Source: Nocardia fusca NBRC 14340 (GTDB lineage Bacteria > Actinomycetota > Actinomycetes > Mycobacteriales > Mycobacteriaceae). From it: a stretch of 64,000 nt of DNA. The stretch spans positions 124,001 through 188,000 of the forward strand of contig NZ_BDCU01000016.1 of the NCBI RefSeq assembly GCF_001618425.1. Direction: 5' to 3'. A program made the position numbers and the translations under genes. Below, in pieces: positions 45,730-54,226 of the stretch. Below the pieces are notes generated by a model. The model was not told the origin of the DNA, did not search any database, and saw nothing but the letters and a program-made list of their open reading frames with translations. The first letter of the stretch is position 1. Each line of letters begins with the position of its first letter.

Positions 45730-45991
45730 CTGCACCACCTCCTTGTCTTCATTGTTCTCGCGCTGCGGCCGGAGCGGCGGAGCAACACCGCAACGGTCGC
45801 GAAACAACGCAATCGTCACCGCCGCCCTCCCTCGCCATCCTGTGACCGAGCCACCGGTGGCACCCATGGGAGACACGAACGGGTATAGGGCGCCAAACCG
45901 GTGGTGAGCCGACAGTCGCATCGACCGCGAAGAAGCCACCCAGAAAGCCGTCGGTGTTGAGGCGTTCCGGCGGTGGATGGGCACCGTTGAG

Positions 45992-46840
45992 TTACTCGTG
46001 GACCTGAGTGTTCCTTGTGGGATGCGCGTGACCATTGTCCGCGTCGAGGCCCGCGAGCAGGCGCAGACCGTCCTCGGCGGGGCTGCCGGGGGCGGCGGAT
46101 AGCACCAGCAGCTCCATACCTGTTTCGTTCGGGAGTGCGAAGTTCTCCTGGTGCAGTTCCAGCAGTCCGACCAGGGGATGCCGGTAAGCCTTGCGTCCAT
46201 GTGTGCGGGCGCGCACGTCCGCGCGGGCCCAGAGGCGGCGGAATCGCTCGCTGCCCATTGCCAACTCGCCGATGAGCGAGGCCAGGCGGGGGTCCTCGGG
46301 GTATTTGCCGGCCGCCAGGCGCAGGTGCCCGACCACGTCGAGGGTGCATTTCTCCCAGTCCGCGTATAGGCCGCGCTCGGCCTCCTCGAGGAAGATGTGC
46401 CGGGCGGTGTTCAGGCCCGGCATCGACCGGCCATAGAGGAGTCCGGCGAGGCGGTTCCCGGCGAGCACGTCCAGGCGGTGGTCCATGATCAGCGCGGGTG
46501 CATCGGCGACCAGATCGAGGACGCGCAGCAGCTCCGGCCGGACCCGCCCGCCCGGTGCCTTCGCGCGCCGACGGCGCTGCCGGGCGAGCCGGTAGAGGTG
46601 CCCGCGTTCGGTCTCATCGAGGCCGAGGACGCGGGCGAGTGCGTCGAGGACCTGCGCGGAGGGCTGGGTCGCGCGGCCCTGTTCCAGGCGTACGTAGTAG
46701 TCGACGCTGACTCCGGACAGGTGCGCGATCTCTTCGCGGCGTAACCCTTCGACCCGGCGACGGCTGTCGGTGGGGATGCCGGCGGCTGCCGGGTCGACCC
46801 GGGAACGCCGGGTACGCAGGAAGCCCGCGAGGTCGTCCAT
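45992..46840 (-). CDS. XRE-family regulator with MmyB-like ligand domain
   Basis: A 282-residue protein. The N-terminal helix-turn-helix (RRVEGLRREEIAHLSGVSVD, YYVRLEQGRATQPS) is followed by a PAS-like MmyB domain with APALIMDHRLDVLAGNRLAG and HPLVGLLELHQENF. MmyB domains bind fatty acids or other ligands. It is divergent from an NAD(P)H-dependent oxidoreductase at 46980 and probably regulates it, as is common for this pair in Actinobacteria. Confidence 0.88.
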   Translation of the reverse strand: MDDLAGFLRTRRSRVDPAAAGIPTDSRRRVEGLRREEIAHLSGVSVDYYVRLEQGRATQPSAQVLDALARVLGLDETERGHLYRLARQRRRRAKAPGGRVRPELLRVLDLVADAPALIMDHRLDVLAGNRLAGLLYGRSMPGLNTARHIFLEEAERGLYADWEKCTLDVVGHLRLAAGKYPEDPRLASLIGELAMGSERFRRLWARADVRARTHGRKAYRHPLVGLLELHQENFALPNETGMELLVLSAAPGSPAEDGLRLLAGLDADNGHAHPTRNTQVHE

Positions 46841-46979
46841 GCGCCCAGTATGAACGACAGCGACGCCGACGAAGGTGGTCCTGTCGTTACCAGGAAGTCC
46901 AGTCCGATGGAAGATGCGCCCCTGAATGCCGGGCGCTGCGACAGCCAGGCTCGAAGGACCCCGATCCGAAGGAGTTCTG

Positions 46980-47759
46980 ATGAAGACGCTGATTGTTTAT
47001 GCCCACCCGGAGCCGAAGTCGCTGAACAACTCGCTGAAGGACCTCGCAGTGTCCACCCTGGAGGCCGCCGGGCATGAGGTACGGGTGAGCGATCTGTACG
47101 CGATGAACTGGAAGGCGGTCGTGGACGCCGCAGACTACGGCCCCGACGCCTCGAGTCCGCTGAAGGTCGCCCTGGACTCGGGCAGGGCCTTCGACGCCGG
47201 GACGCTCACCCCGGACGTCCGTGCCGAGCAGCAGAAGCTGCTGTGGGCCGACACGATCATCTTCCAGTTCCCACTGTGGTGGTACGCGATGCCCGCGATC
47301 CTCAAAGGCTGGGTGGACCGGGTGTTCACCTACCATTTCGCGTATGGGGTCGGCGAGCACAGCGACACCAAGTATGGTGAGCGCTTCGGTGAAGGCACCC
47401 TCGCGGGCAGGAAGGCGCTGCTGTCGGTGACCGCCGGCGGCCCTGAGTCGCATTACGCGGCCCGCGGTATCAACGGCCCCATCGATGATCTGCTGTTCCC
47501 AATCCAGCACGGCGTCCTTTACTACCCGGGCATCGAGGTGCTGCCGCCGTTCGTGCTGTACGGCACCGACCGGATGACCGACGATGCCTACCCGGACGTC
47601 GCCAAGGCCTGGGAGCAGCGCCTGCTCACCTTGGACTCGACCGAGCCGATCGCGTTCCGGCAGCAGAACTTCGGTGACTACGAGATCCCCTCGCTGCACC
47701 TGAAGGAAGGACTGGAGCTCGCGGGCCGCACGGGTTTCGGACTGCACGTGCGCGCCTAA
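46980..47759 (+). CDS. NAD(P)H dehydrogenase (quinone)/flavodoxin-fold oxidoreductase
   Basis: A 259-residue flavodoxin-fold protein: KTLIVYAHPEPKSLNNSLKD, FQFPLWWYAMPAILKGWVDR and GGPESHYAARG. These match the MdaB/NQO1/KefF group, which reduces quinones by two electrons using FAD or FMN and protects against redox cycling. ATG 46980 follows AAGGAG. The longer frame to 46926 lacks a site. It is probably under the divergent MmyB-type regulator. Confidence 0.87.
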   Translation: MKTLIVYAHPEPKSLNNSLKDLAVSTLEAAGHEVRVSDLYAMNWKAVVDAADYGPDASSPLKVALDSGRAFDAGTLTPDVRAEQQKLLWADTIIFQFPLWWYAMPAILKGWVDRVFTYHFAYGVGEHSDTKYGERFGEGTLAGRKALLSVTAGGPESHYAARGINGPIDDLLFPIQHGVLYYPGIEVLPPFVLYGTDRMTDDAYPDVAKAWEQRLLTLDSTEPIAFRQQNFGDYEIPSLHLKEGLELAGRTGFGLHVRA

Positions 47760-48172
47760 CCGTAGGAAGCCAGTACAGCTACCTGCGCAGGGCGATCCAG
47801 CCGAGTGCCATCTGGCCTGGTTGCCTGGCCTGAACGAAGTCGGCCACCGTCACGAAGTGCTCAGTCGGGACGTAGGCGGTGGTGACGCCGAGCCCGACAC
47901 CACCGCGCTGCAGAATCCCCGGGCCCCGCTCGTCGACGGCGGCCACGGCATCCCGGTGGCAAGGGCCGCAGGCCCGCGGCAGTACCTCTCGAACCGGGCC
48001 ACGCCGGCAGCTGTGCCACGGCTCCTATCGGTGGGCGGGTGCACCATCGAGAGCATGAGCGACGCGCTGTGCACATTGCCGTGGTTGGGGTCGTGCCCGA
48101 TCGCGTGGTCACCGACCCGCCGGTCGCGGTGGCACGTCCGGCCGAGCAGCCGATCGCGGTAGCTCGACGGGT
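47760..48172. other. Intergenic stretch with a possible C-terminal gene remnant
   Basis: No complete gene is supported. On the minus strand, an open frame 47779-48024 encodes DERGPGILQRGGVGLGVTTA, then YVPTEHFVTVADFVQARQPG and a LGWIALRR end. This looks like real coding sequence, but it has no start and no family I recognise. It may be the tail of a deleted gene. Confidence 0.35.
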
Positions 48173-48577
48173 TCAGTCCGCTATGCGAGTGTTCTGGAAG
48201 CTACTGAACAGCCAGCCCCCATTGCTCCGCACGGCGACCCGGGTCTGAATGGATTTCGCGCTCGGATCCGGAGTCGTATCGGGTGGTACCGGACGCCCTG
48301 CCCGGGTGGTCAGGACGGCGGTGGCCGGTGCCGGAGTGCGCAGGCTCAGTATCTCCGGTTTCGGCATCCGGGTCCCTTTCATGAACCCGTTCAGTCCCTC
48401 CTGCACGGTCGGGGCGATGGCGTGGCGTCCCTGCAGGTATTCGCCGAATACCGAGACGAAGACGGCATCTTCGGTGAAGGTCGCGGCAAAGGCAGATCCG
48501 TCGCCGGCTGCCCAGGCATCGATCTGCGCCTGCAACAGGGCGTGTATTTCTTTTTCGACCTTCTTGTCGATGGCCAC
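48173..48577 (-). CDS. SgcJ/EcaC-type (SnoaL-like) NTF2-fold protein
   Basis: A 134-residue protein. ALLQAQIDAWAAGDGSAFAA and TFTEDAVFVSVFGEYLQGR are diagnostic of the SgcJ/EcaC branch of NTF2-fold proteins, found near oxidoreductases and in antibiotic clusters. The role is usually unproven. Start GTG 48577 follows AGAGGAAA. The nearest other gene lies 0.4 kb away. Confidence 0.82.
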   Translation of the reverse strand: MAIDKKVEKEIHALLQAQIDAWAAGDGSAFAATFTEDAVFVSVFGEYLQGRHAIAPTVQEGLNGFMKGTRMPKPEILSLRTPAPATAVLTTRAGRPVPPDTTPDPSAKSIQTRVAVRSNGGWLFSSFQNTRIAD

Positions 48578-48991
48578 GATTTTCCTCTCTCGGTTATGCC
48601 CAACGGCTCGGTACAACGATGCCCGGACAGGCTCAGGGGCTCAATGACCTCCAAGGTCATATATCGACTGGGAACAGGTCCGGCCTGCCCCAAAGGCGAA
48701 AATCACCACTTCTCGACATCGTGGGCGGCCGCAAGGCATCCCGTGCGCAGGTGGTCCGCGCGCTCGCGCGCGGCAGGTCACCGGGCCCCGATGTGCCCGG
48801 AAACATCACGGCGATGAGTGTGTCAGCGGCCAGTGGAAACTCACCACCGGCGGCCACGTAGTGGGGAGCTATTGGCCGTCAAGGCAATCCCCCGCAACAG
48901 AGTGGGAAGTCCTCGGTAGCAGCTGTATGAGATGAGACGTCGTGCCGGTTCGACTTGACCTCAACCATGATCGAGGTTTGATTATCGAGGG
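48578..48991. other. Intergenic stretch, no gene seen
   Basis: Both strands were examined; no convincing start, ribosome site and coding frame combine here. The end of the stretch (48940-48991) is AT-rich and probably contains the promoter of the following gene. Confidence 0.4.
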
Positions 48992-49387
48992 ATGAGCATT
49001 TTGTTCCACAACACCATGCGGATAACCGACGGTCATCTCGAACAGTTCGAGGAGGCCGTACAGCGGGCGGTTGCGTTCGTCGAAGAGCATGGCCCGCAAC
49101 TGATGGTGCAGGTCTTTCTCGACGAGGACCGCGGGCTTGCACACAGTTTCCAGCTCTATCGCGACTCGGAGGCAGTGCTCGCACACTGGAAGTTGTCCGA
49201 CCCCTACATCCAGGATGTGATGGAGCACTGCAGCATTCAGTCGTTCGAGACCTACGGCGAGATGTCCGACGAGGTGCTCGACGGGCTGCGTGCTGGACCC
49301 GTCGGCGAGGTGACGGTACGGCGAGCGCTCACCGGCTTCCATCATTCGGACGCCGGATCGCAATCTGCCGCGCCGACTCCGTGGTGA
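48992..49387 (+). CDS. Conserved hypothetical protein with ABM-like ferredoxin fold
   Basis: A 131-residue protein. MSILFHNTMRITDGHLEQFE with AVAFVEEHGPQLMVQVFLDE gives alternating strand-helix pattern like dimeric alpha-beta-barrel (antibiotic biosynthesis monooxygenase-like) proteins. ATG 48992 was used. No catalytic residue is obvious. Function unknown. Confidence 0.62.
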   Translation: MSILFHNTMRITDGHLEQFEEAVQRAVAFVEEHGPQLMVQVFLDEDRGLAHSFQLYRDSEAVLAHWKLSDPYIQDVMEHCSIQSFETYGEMSDEVLDGLRAGPVGEVTVRRALTGFHHSDAGSQSAAPTPW

Positions 49388-49822
49388 CCCCGTGCGCTAC
49401 CACCCGGATGCGGTGTCGCCGCACTCGTGTCGGTCGTTGCCGTGTTCGGCGTGCTCGCCCTGGCCGTGCATGGGCTCTTTTGGATCGTGCCGCGCTCGCG
49501 GTCGCCATCTACCTGCTCAGCGGCGCTGAGGGCCCTCGGCCGTAGAGGGCCCCGTAATCCTGAAACTGTCAGGAAGTGCAAAGTAGGGGCCAACGGCTCT
49601 CTGGTGGGTCGCTCTTACCGCAGTGCGGAATGCCGTACAACGCCACCGCGTCCCAGCCGACCACACCGATCCCGGATGATGACGGGTCCACGCCGAGCGC
49701 GGTATCCGCTCGCGCGGCCACGGTCGCCGATCCCGCTCGGGCCGATCCGAATTCCCGAGGGGGGCGGCGGCTTGCGCCGGACTGTCGCCCGGCCGCCGCC
49801 GCACCGGGCCCGGTACCGTGGA
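49388..49822. other. Intergenic stretch with a possible frameshifted membrane-protein remnant
   Basis: No intact gene. One plus-strand frame near 49427 gives VVAVFGVLALAVHGLFW and a second frame soon after gives RAALAVAIYLLSGAEGPRP and a stop. Together they could be two membrane helices of a small gene broken by a frameshift, but no start is visible. Beyond 49560 nothing is recognised. Confidence 0.3.
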
Positions 49823-50698
49823 TCAGGCGGCCGTGGTGATCGAATCGGCCTCGCCGGGCTCGGCCATCGCCTGTTCACGCAGGGTCCGCAGCGTTTTGGC
49901 GAGGATCCGCGACACCTGCATCTGCGAGATATCGAGCCGTTCGGCGATCTGCACCTGGGTCATGTTCGCGAAGAACCGCCAGACCAGGATCTGCCGCTCC
50001 CGCTGCGGCAGTTCCGCGATCAGCGGGCGCAGTGTCATCGCGTCCTCGAGCAGCCGGTAGCAGGGGTCCTCCCCGCCGAGCCGGGCCAGTACCGCCGGCG
50101 GCGAGACATCGTCGTCCTGGTCGTCGGTGGGGGCGTCGAGAGAGCTGCTGGTGTGCGCGTTACCGGCGATGAGCGCCCGGGTGACGTCGGTGAGATCGGC
50201 GTCGAGTTCCGCGGCGATCTCCCGCGCGGTGGGCATCCGGCCCAGCCGCTGGTACAGCGTCTCGGTGGCCGGGCCGATCCGCAGATGCAGTTCCTTGGTG
50301 CCGCGCGGCACCCGCACGGCCCAGGTGTGATCGCGGAAGTGGCGGCGCACCTCGCCCATGATGGTCGGGATGGCGAAGGACAGGAACGAGCTGCCCCGCG
50401 ACCCGTCGAAGCGGTCCACCGCCTGAACCAGGCCCAGCCGTGCGATCTGGAGCAGATCGTCGAACGCTTCGCCGCGGCCGGAGAAACGGCGCGCGATATG
50501 TTCGGCCAGCGGCAGGCAGCGGTGCACGATCTGCTCGCGTAGCGCCCGCCGGCGCGGATCCTCGGGTGCGAGCGCCGCCAGTTCGGCGAAGAGTGGTTCG
50601 ATATTGTCGTAGCTGTCGCCGGGGCCGGGCACATGGGCGGTACGTGACGCACCTTCTCCGGCGTGCCGGTCGGTCATGGCTTCGGTCGTTTCGTTCAC
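49823..50698 (-). CDS. sigF: SigF/SigB-family RNA polymerase sigma factor
   Basis: A 291-residue group 3 sigma factor. Region 2 shows HIARRFSGRGEAFDDLLQIA and FAIPTIMGEVRRHFRDHTW, then VRVPRGTKEL of region 2.4/3. Region 4 ends with QIAERLDISQMQVSRILAKT. This is the stress/sporulation SigB-SigF-SigG branch, normally held by a partner anti-sigma kinase. No anti-sigma gene is adjacent. Start GTG 50698 follows AGGAG by 7 bases. A SigF-type promoter lies upstream (50740-50766), so autoregulation is likely. The symbol is by family only; the branch has paralogues. Confidence 0.87.
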   Translation of the reverse strand: MNETTEAMTDRHAGEGASRTAHVPGPGDSYDNIEPLFAELAALAPEDPRRRALREQIVHRCLPLAEHIARRFSGRGEAFDDLLQIARLGLVQAVDRFDGSRGSSFLSFAIPTIMGEVRRHFRDHTWAVRVPRGTKELHLRIGPATETLYQRLGRMPTAREIAAELDADLTDVTRALIAGNAHTSSSLDAPTDDQDDDVSPPAVLARLGGEDPCYRLLEDAMTLRPLIAELPQRERQILVWRFFANMTQVQIAERLDISQMQVSRILAKTLRTLREQAMAEPGEADSITTAA

Positions 50699-50739
50699 CG
50701 GATGCTCCTCGGGCTTTCGCAAACCTCGTTGGTCGTGGG

Positions 50740-50766
50740 ATACCCCCGCGACACGGTGATCGAAAC
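50740..50766 (-). promoter_or_regulatory. SigF-type promoter motif before the sigma factor gene
   Basis: On the minus strand GTTT (50766-50763) and GGGTAT (50745-50740) are spaced by 17 bases, matching the mycobacterial SigF consensus exactly in the -10 element. The -10 end is 41 bases from the GTG start. This predicts positive autoregulation of the sigma gene. Confidence 0.65.
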
Positions 50767-50783
50767 GTGATCTGAAAATCACG
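50766..50783. repeat. Inverted repeat next to the sigma promoter
   Basis: CGTGAT (50766-50771) and ATCACG (50778-50783) form a perfect 6-6-6 dyad immediately upstream of the -35 element. It could bind an activator or repressor of the sigma gene. Confidence 0.45.
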
Positions 50784-50930
50784 CGAGTGTGAACCGGGCG
50801 CCGCCGGTGGCGGGCCGGGGCCGGGAGCGGTGTTTCGGACGGCCGAAAACGGTCATGCGCACCATGACGGGCGCCGTAGCCGGCAGACAGTCGTGCGGCG
50901 CGATCGCCCAGGCGAGAGAACGGAGGACCG

Positions 50931-51086
50931 ATGACCATCCAGGACACCATCGCTCAGCTGCACCAGGACATCACCACGGCCGAGGACGCGGGTGACGAAG
51001 CCACCGCGGCGCGGTTGCGCCGGGAACTGGAAACCGCACTGCGTACCGCCGAGGACCCGGACACCGGGCAACAGGGCGCGCAATAG
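50931..51086 (+). CDS. Small 51-aa coiled-coil-like protein
   Basis: ATG 50931 follows a GGAGG ribosome site. The frame is 51 residues: MTIQDTIAQLHQDITTAEDA, TAARLRRELETALRTAEDPD and a short tail. It is strongly helical and charged with a heptad pattern. The strong ribosome site and clean composition argue that it is real. It is divergent from the sigma factor gene. No family was recognised. Confidence 0.6.
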   Translation: MTIQDTIAQLHQDITTAEDAGDEATAARLRRELETALRTAEDPDTGQQGAQ

Positions 51087-51136
51087 CGTGTCGGAAAACC
51101 GGCGGGGGCACCCGGCGCGGGTGTCCCCGCCGGCCG

Positions 51137-51484
51137 TCAGCGCGCCCGGGGCGCGACAGTGGTCGTGCAGAAGGTCTGGCACTGTCCGGGGGTGGGAGTC
51201 ACCTGCGCCGGTTGCTCACCGAAATCGGCGGTGCTCACCAGGATCATCACCAGTAGCGCACCCCCGACCACCAGGCCGAAGATGAGCAGCGTGGGCCACA
51301 GCCAGGTCCGCATCGGCTGTTCGTCGGCAATCGGTACCACCGGCACCACCGTGCCCGCCGGGTTGATCGCGTCCTCGGGGTCCACCGGGTTCGCGGGATT
51401 CACCGGGCTCGTCGGGTCGAGTGGGTCCGCCGGATTGAACGGGCTCACCGAGCCGGGCGCGCTGCCCTCGTCTTCGGCCTTCAC
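51137..51484 (-). CDS. Membrane protein with Asn/Asp-Pro repeats
   Basis: A 115-residue protein. Residues 14-42 consist of short x-N/D-P repeats (FNPADPLDPTSPVNPANPVD), followed by one membrane helix (WLWPTLLIFGLVVGGALLVM) and a short tail with two cysteines (CQTFC). The repeats are the cytosolic side if the positive-inside rule holds. Start GTG 51484 follows GGAGG. It may be an anchor or adaptor. Function unknown. Confidence 0.62.
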   Translation of the reverse strand: MKAEDEGSAPGSVSPFNPADPLDPTSPVNPANPVDPEDAINPAGTVVPVVPIADEQPMRTWLWPTLLIFGLVVGGALLVMILVSTADFGEQPAQVTPTPGQCQTFCTTTVAPRAR

Positions 51485-51565
51485 ACAACACCTCCAGTGG
51501 GTCTCATGTGCCGGATACCCCGAAAACGGCTCCGCTCACGCCCAGTTCGCCGGGACCCGTCCAGA

Positions 51566-51901
51566 TCAGGACGAAATGTAGATACTCCAGTCGGGGAAGC
51601 CCCACCGGCCGTTGCGCTCGCCGCGTTCGATACCACCGCCGTAGGTGCCGCGGCAGCCGATGCCGTTCCAGAGTTTGACCTTCCGGTCGGTGAGGTTGCG
51701 CACCGACACCCGGCCGACGACCCCGACCGCGCTGAGATCGATACAGCCGCTGGGGTTGTCGATGACCTTCTCCACCCGGCTCCCGCCGGCGACCCACCGG
51801 AGTGCGACCTGCCCGCTCGCGGCGTGCGCGCTACTGTCCACTGCCGATGTCACCGCTATCGCCATCGCGGCCGAACCCAGAGCCATCACGAAACGACGCA
51901 T
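51566..51901 (-). CDS. Small secreted protein, unknown function
   Basis: A 111-residue protein with a clear signal peptide (residues 1-27, RRFVMALGSAAMAIAVTSAV, ending AHA). The mature part has two cysteines (GCIDL, GCRGT) likely in a disulfide and a strand-rich sequence with VRNLTDRKVKLWNGIGC. It resembles small exported proteins of Actinobacteria without known function. AGGAAGG precedes ATG 51901. Confidence 0.68.
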   Translation of the reverse strand: MRRFVMALGSAAMAIAVTSAVDSSAHAASGQVALRWVAGGSRVEKVIDNPSGCIDLSAVGVVGRVSVRNLTDRKVKLWNGIGCRGTYGGGIERGERNGRWGFPDWSIYISS

Positions 51902-52134
51902 ACGAGAACCTTCCTGAACGGGAGGACATCACACACGGAAACCGATCGGGCGCCGACCATTACAGCCGAACCGCCCCCGGTGCCCCCGCCGACGCGCCGA
52001 TGTCCACACCGGAAAATGCGGGCCCGCTGGGTGTTCGGGCCGCACACCGCCGCGACTCCGCTGCCCGGCGTACCCTCTGACCAGCCGATACGAACAGGAC
52101 AGCGGTCCGAGCTTCCGTCACCGCCGCGCGGAGC

Positions 52135-52578
52135 CCGCCAACACACCACCGGGTACACCACGGCTCGAACAACCCTTACCTCGACAAGAACTACGCCGGT
52201 GTCCTCATCGTCTGGGACCGCATGTTCGGCAGCTACGCCGAGGAGATCGAGCCGGTCCGGTACGGCCTGGTGCACGTTATCGAGACCCGCAACCTGCTGC
52301 AGGTGAACTACGGCGAGCTCGCCGCCATGGTCGGCGATATCCGGAATGCGCGCACCTGGACAGGTCGGCTCGGATACCTGCTCGCCCCGCCCGGATACCG
52401 GGAAGCTCCCGGTTCACCGGCCCCGGTCGGGCCGGACGCCGAGTGCGCCCGTACCGCAACGCGTGCCCACGTCGAGGCGGCGCTTCCCGCCGATCCGATC
52501 GCCCCGGATGCCATGATCGACCCCGCCGATGCGGCCGATGCACGCAACGGATCACCACTGGCCTCGACCGCGCGGTGA
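52135..52578 (+). pseudogene. C-terminal fragment of a sterol desaturase/fatty acid hydroxylase
   Basis: The frame reads THHRVHHGSNNPYLDKNYAG, then VLIVWDRMFGSYAEE. HHRVHHG is the third histidine box of membrane di-iron fatty acid hydroxylases, and the WDRMFG region follows it as expected. The first two His boxes, the membrane helices and a start codon are missing upstream, so about 150 residues are lost. A start at ATG 52222 would leave no iron site. Confidence 0.7.
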
Positions 52579-52666
52579 CCGGATCGCCCACGCCCGGTGA
52601 CGGCCGGAGCGGGCACGGGCCGTTGTCCCACCGCGACGCACACGACTCCGAGCCCTCGACGCCGGG

Positions 52667-53515
52667 TCAGCGCTTGCGCCGCCGGGCCCGTTCCAGTTCG
52701 ACCGTCGCCGCCCGGACCGCGTCCCGGGCGGCGCGCTCGGCGTTGCGGGCGAATCGGTGCCGGTCTTGCGCCGCGGCCAGTTCGTCGCGCAGTTCGGCCA
52801 GCCGCGCGGTGGCGGCCTCGAGATCTTCGGCCGCCCGCCGCGCTTGCTCCTCGGCCGCGGCGAGGGTGGCGCGCGCGGCGGTTTCCGCGGCGCGGAGTTC
52901 TTCCTGCGCGCGCCGCCGGTCCGCCTCGGCGCGCACGTCACGCGCGCGTTCGCCCTCGGTGGGTTCGGCCGGTTTCTTCTTCCGCCGCGGCTGGGCCCCG
53001 GCTGTCTTCGGCTCCTCCCGGACCACGGTGAGATCCGGATCCACCGGACCGAAACCCGCATAGGTCTGCGCGGTGGCCAGCGTGCCGGCGCGGACCTGCT
53101 CGGCGATATCGGAATCGGCGAGCGCGGCCGTCAGCGTCTCGCTCACCTGACGCAGTACCGCCTCGGAAACAGGCCGGCCCTGGCCGGCGGCCACTTCACC
53201 CGCCCGTTCGGCCAATGCGTCCACCACCTGCCGGCGCTGCCGGGTCAGTTCGCGCAGCCGGGCACCGGACAGTTGCCGCTGCGCCGTCCGCAGCTCGGCG
53301 CCGAGCCGCAGCAGGGCGTCCACCTCGCGGGGTGCCGCACGCACCAGCGTGTTCACCGCCCACGCCGCCACCGTGGGTTTGCGCAGGGCCGTGATCGCCG
53401 CCGCCATGTCCCGATCCCCGGATTCCTTTGCCGCACCGGCGCGGGCGTCGCGCGCGGCGACGAACTCCGCGGGCGCCAGCCCGTACAGGTCGGCGGCGAC
53501 TTCGCCCAGGCTCAT
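52667..53515 (-). CDS. Conserved hypothetical protein with C-terminal coiled coil
   Basis: A 282-residue protein beginning MSLGEVAADLYGLAPAEFVA with ALRKPTVAAWAVNTLVRAAP. The middle (about 90-165) is helical; a basic patch RRKKKPAEPTEGERARD precedes a long coiled coil (residues 190-280) very rich in Ala, Glu and Arg. It resembles a conserved actinobacterial family with a short alpha-helical N-terminus and coiled tail. Role unknown. Start ATG 53515. Confidence 0.62.
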   Translation of the reverse strand: MSLGEVAADLYGLAPAEFVAARDARAGAAKESGDRDMAAAITALRKPTVAAWAVNTLVRAAPREVDALLRLGAELRTAQRQLSGARLRELTRQRRQVVDALAERAGEVAAGQGRPVSEAVLRQVSETLTAALADSDIAEQVRAGTLATAQTYAGFGPVDPDLTVVREEPKTAGAQPRRKKKPAEPTEGERARDVRAEADRRRAQEELRAAETAARATLAAAEEQARRAAEDLEAATARLAELRDELAAAQDRHRFARNAERAARDAVRAATVELERARRRKR

Positions 53516-53568
53516 ACCGCCCGAGCCTAGCCGCGCAGGGCGTGCCGGGGCCGGTACGCGGGAGCTGG

Positions 53569-53655
53569 TCAGTGCGCCTCGATCGTGCCGCGGAGGATCC
53601 GCAGCAGGCCCTCGGGGTCGTCCCGCATCAGGTTGTGCCCACCGTCCTGGTAGAG
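53569..53655 (-). pseudogene. C-terminal remnant of an alpha/beta hydrolase
   Basis: The minus strand ends LYQDGGHNLMRDDPEGLLRI, LRGTIEAH and stop. GGHNLMRDDP contains the catalytic histidine region of alpha/beta hydrolases. No upstream part remains; it joins directly to an unrelated MFS fragment. Confidence 0.6.
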
Positions 53656-53663
53656 GCCGACCG

Positions 53664-53762
53664 GCCCAGCAGGTACGCGGACAGGAAGGTGATGTAGGTG
53701 ATGTACCCGGCCGCGAACAACGCGTAGGCCGGCACGGTCGAGCGCAGCGCGCGCCACCGCAC
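53664..53762 (-). pseudogene. Remnant of an MFS transporter (YbfB/YjiJ type)
   Basis: The minus strand encodes VRWRALRSTVPAYALFAAGY, ITYITFLSAYLLG. This resembles a helix of YbfB/YjiJ-type MFS proteins (PAYALFGAGYITYMTFI). It is about 33 residues long, between a hydrolase tail and a TetR tail, and cannot be a working gene. Confidence 0.5.
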
Positions 53763-53820
53763 GCGCCCCGCGCTCGGGGCGACCGGAACCGGTTCACCGC
53801 CGGCGGGCCAGCTCACCGCG

Positions 53821-54189
53821 GCGGCGACGGCCGCGGCGGCGGGCGCCGACCCGGCGGATCGCCTGGCCGCCGTCTTCGGCGCGCTGGGCGAGTAGTACCT
53901 CGAACCGGACTTCCGCGGCTGCGCCATGATCAACGCCGCGACCCAGCACTACGACCCCGAGGTCCGGACGATCACGGCCCGGCATCTGGACCGGTGCCTG
54001 GCCCTGTTCAGCGATATCGCCGTCCGGGCCGGCTCCGCCGCACCGGACGATCTGGGACGCCGGCTGCTCATCCTGATGGAGGGCGCGACCGCGGTGGCGG
54101 CACACCGGGGCCCGGACCACGGCCACGAACAAGCCTGTGCCGCCGCGCTTTCCCTCCTGAACACGGCCGCTCCCGCGCACGACGACTGA
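53821..54189 (+). pseudogene. TetR regulator C-terminal remnant with nonsense codon
   Basis: The plus frame reads DPADRLAAVFGALGE, a TAG stop at 53893-53895, then YLEPDFRGCAMINAATQHYD and a normal end. LGEW-YxEPDFRGCAFINA is a typical TetR C-terminal block, so the stop probably replaces a tryptophan codon. The DNA-binding N-terminus is missing. The frame continues after the stop to 54189. Confidence 0.6.
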
Positions 54190-54226
54190 CCGCCGCCCCG
54201 GCCGTACCGCGAATGCGACCATCCCG

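Noticed and set aside
45891..45896. GGGTAT upstream of the LpqS-like gene as a SigF -10 element
   Set aside because: It is on the wrong strand for the gene and has no GTTT at the right distance.
47821..48162. 113-residue plus-strand frame
   Set aside because: No ribosome site, unnatural composition, and a better coding signal on the opposite strand.
50440..50775. 111-residue frame on the strand opposite the sigma gene
   Set aside because: Arg-rich shadow of the sigma factor gene.
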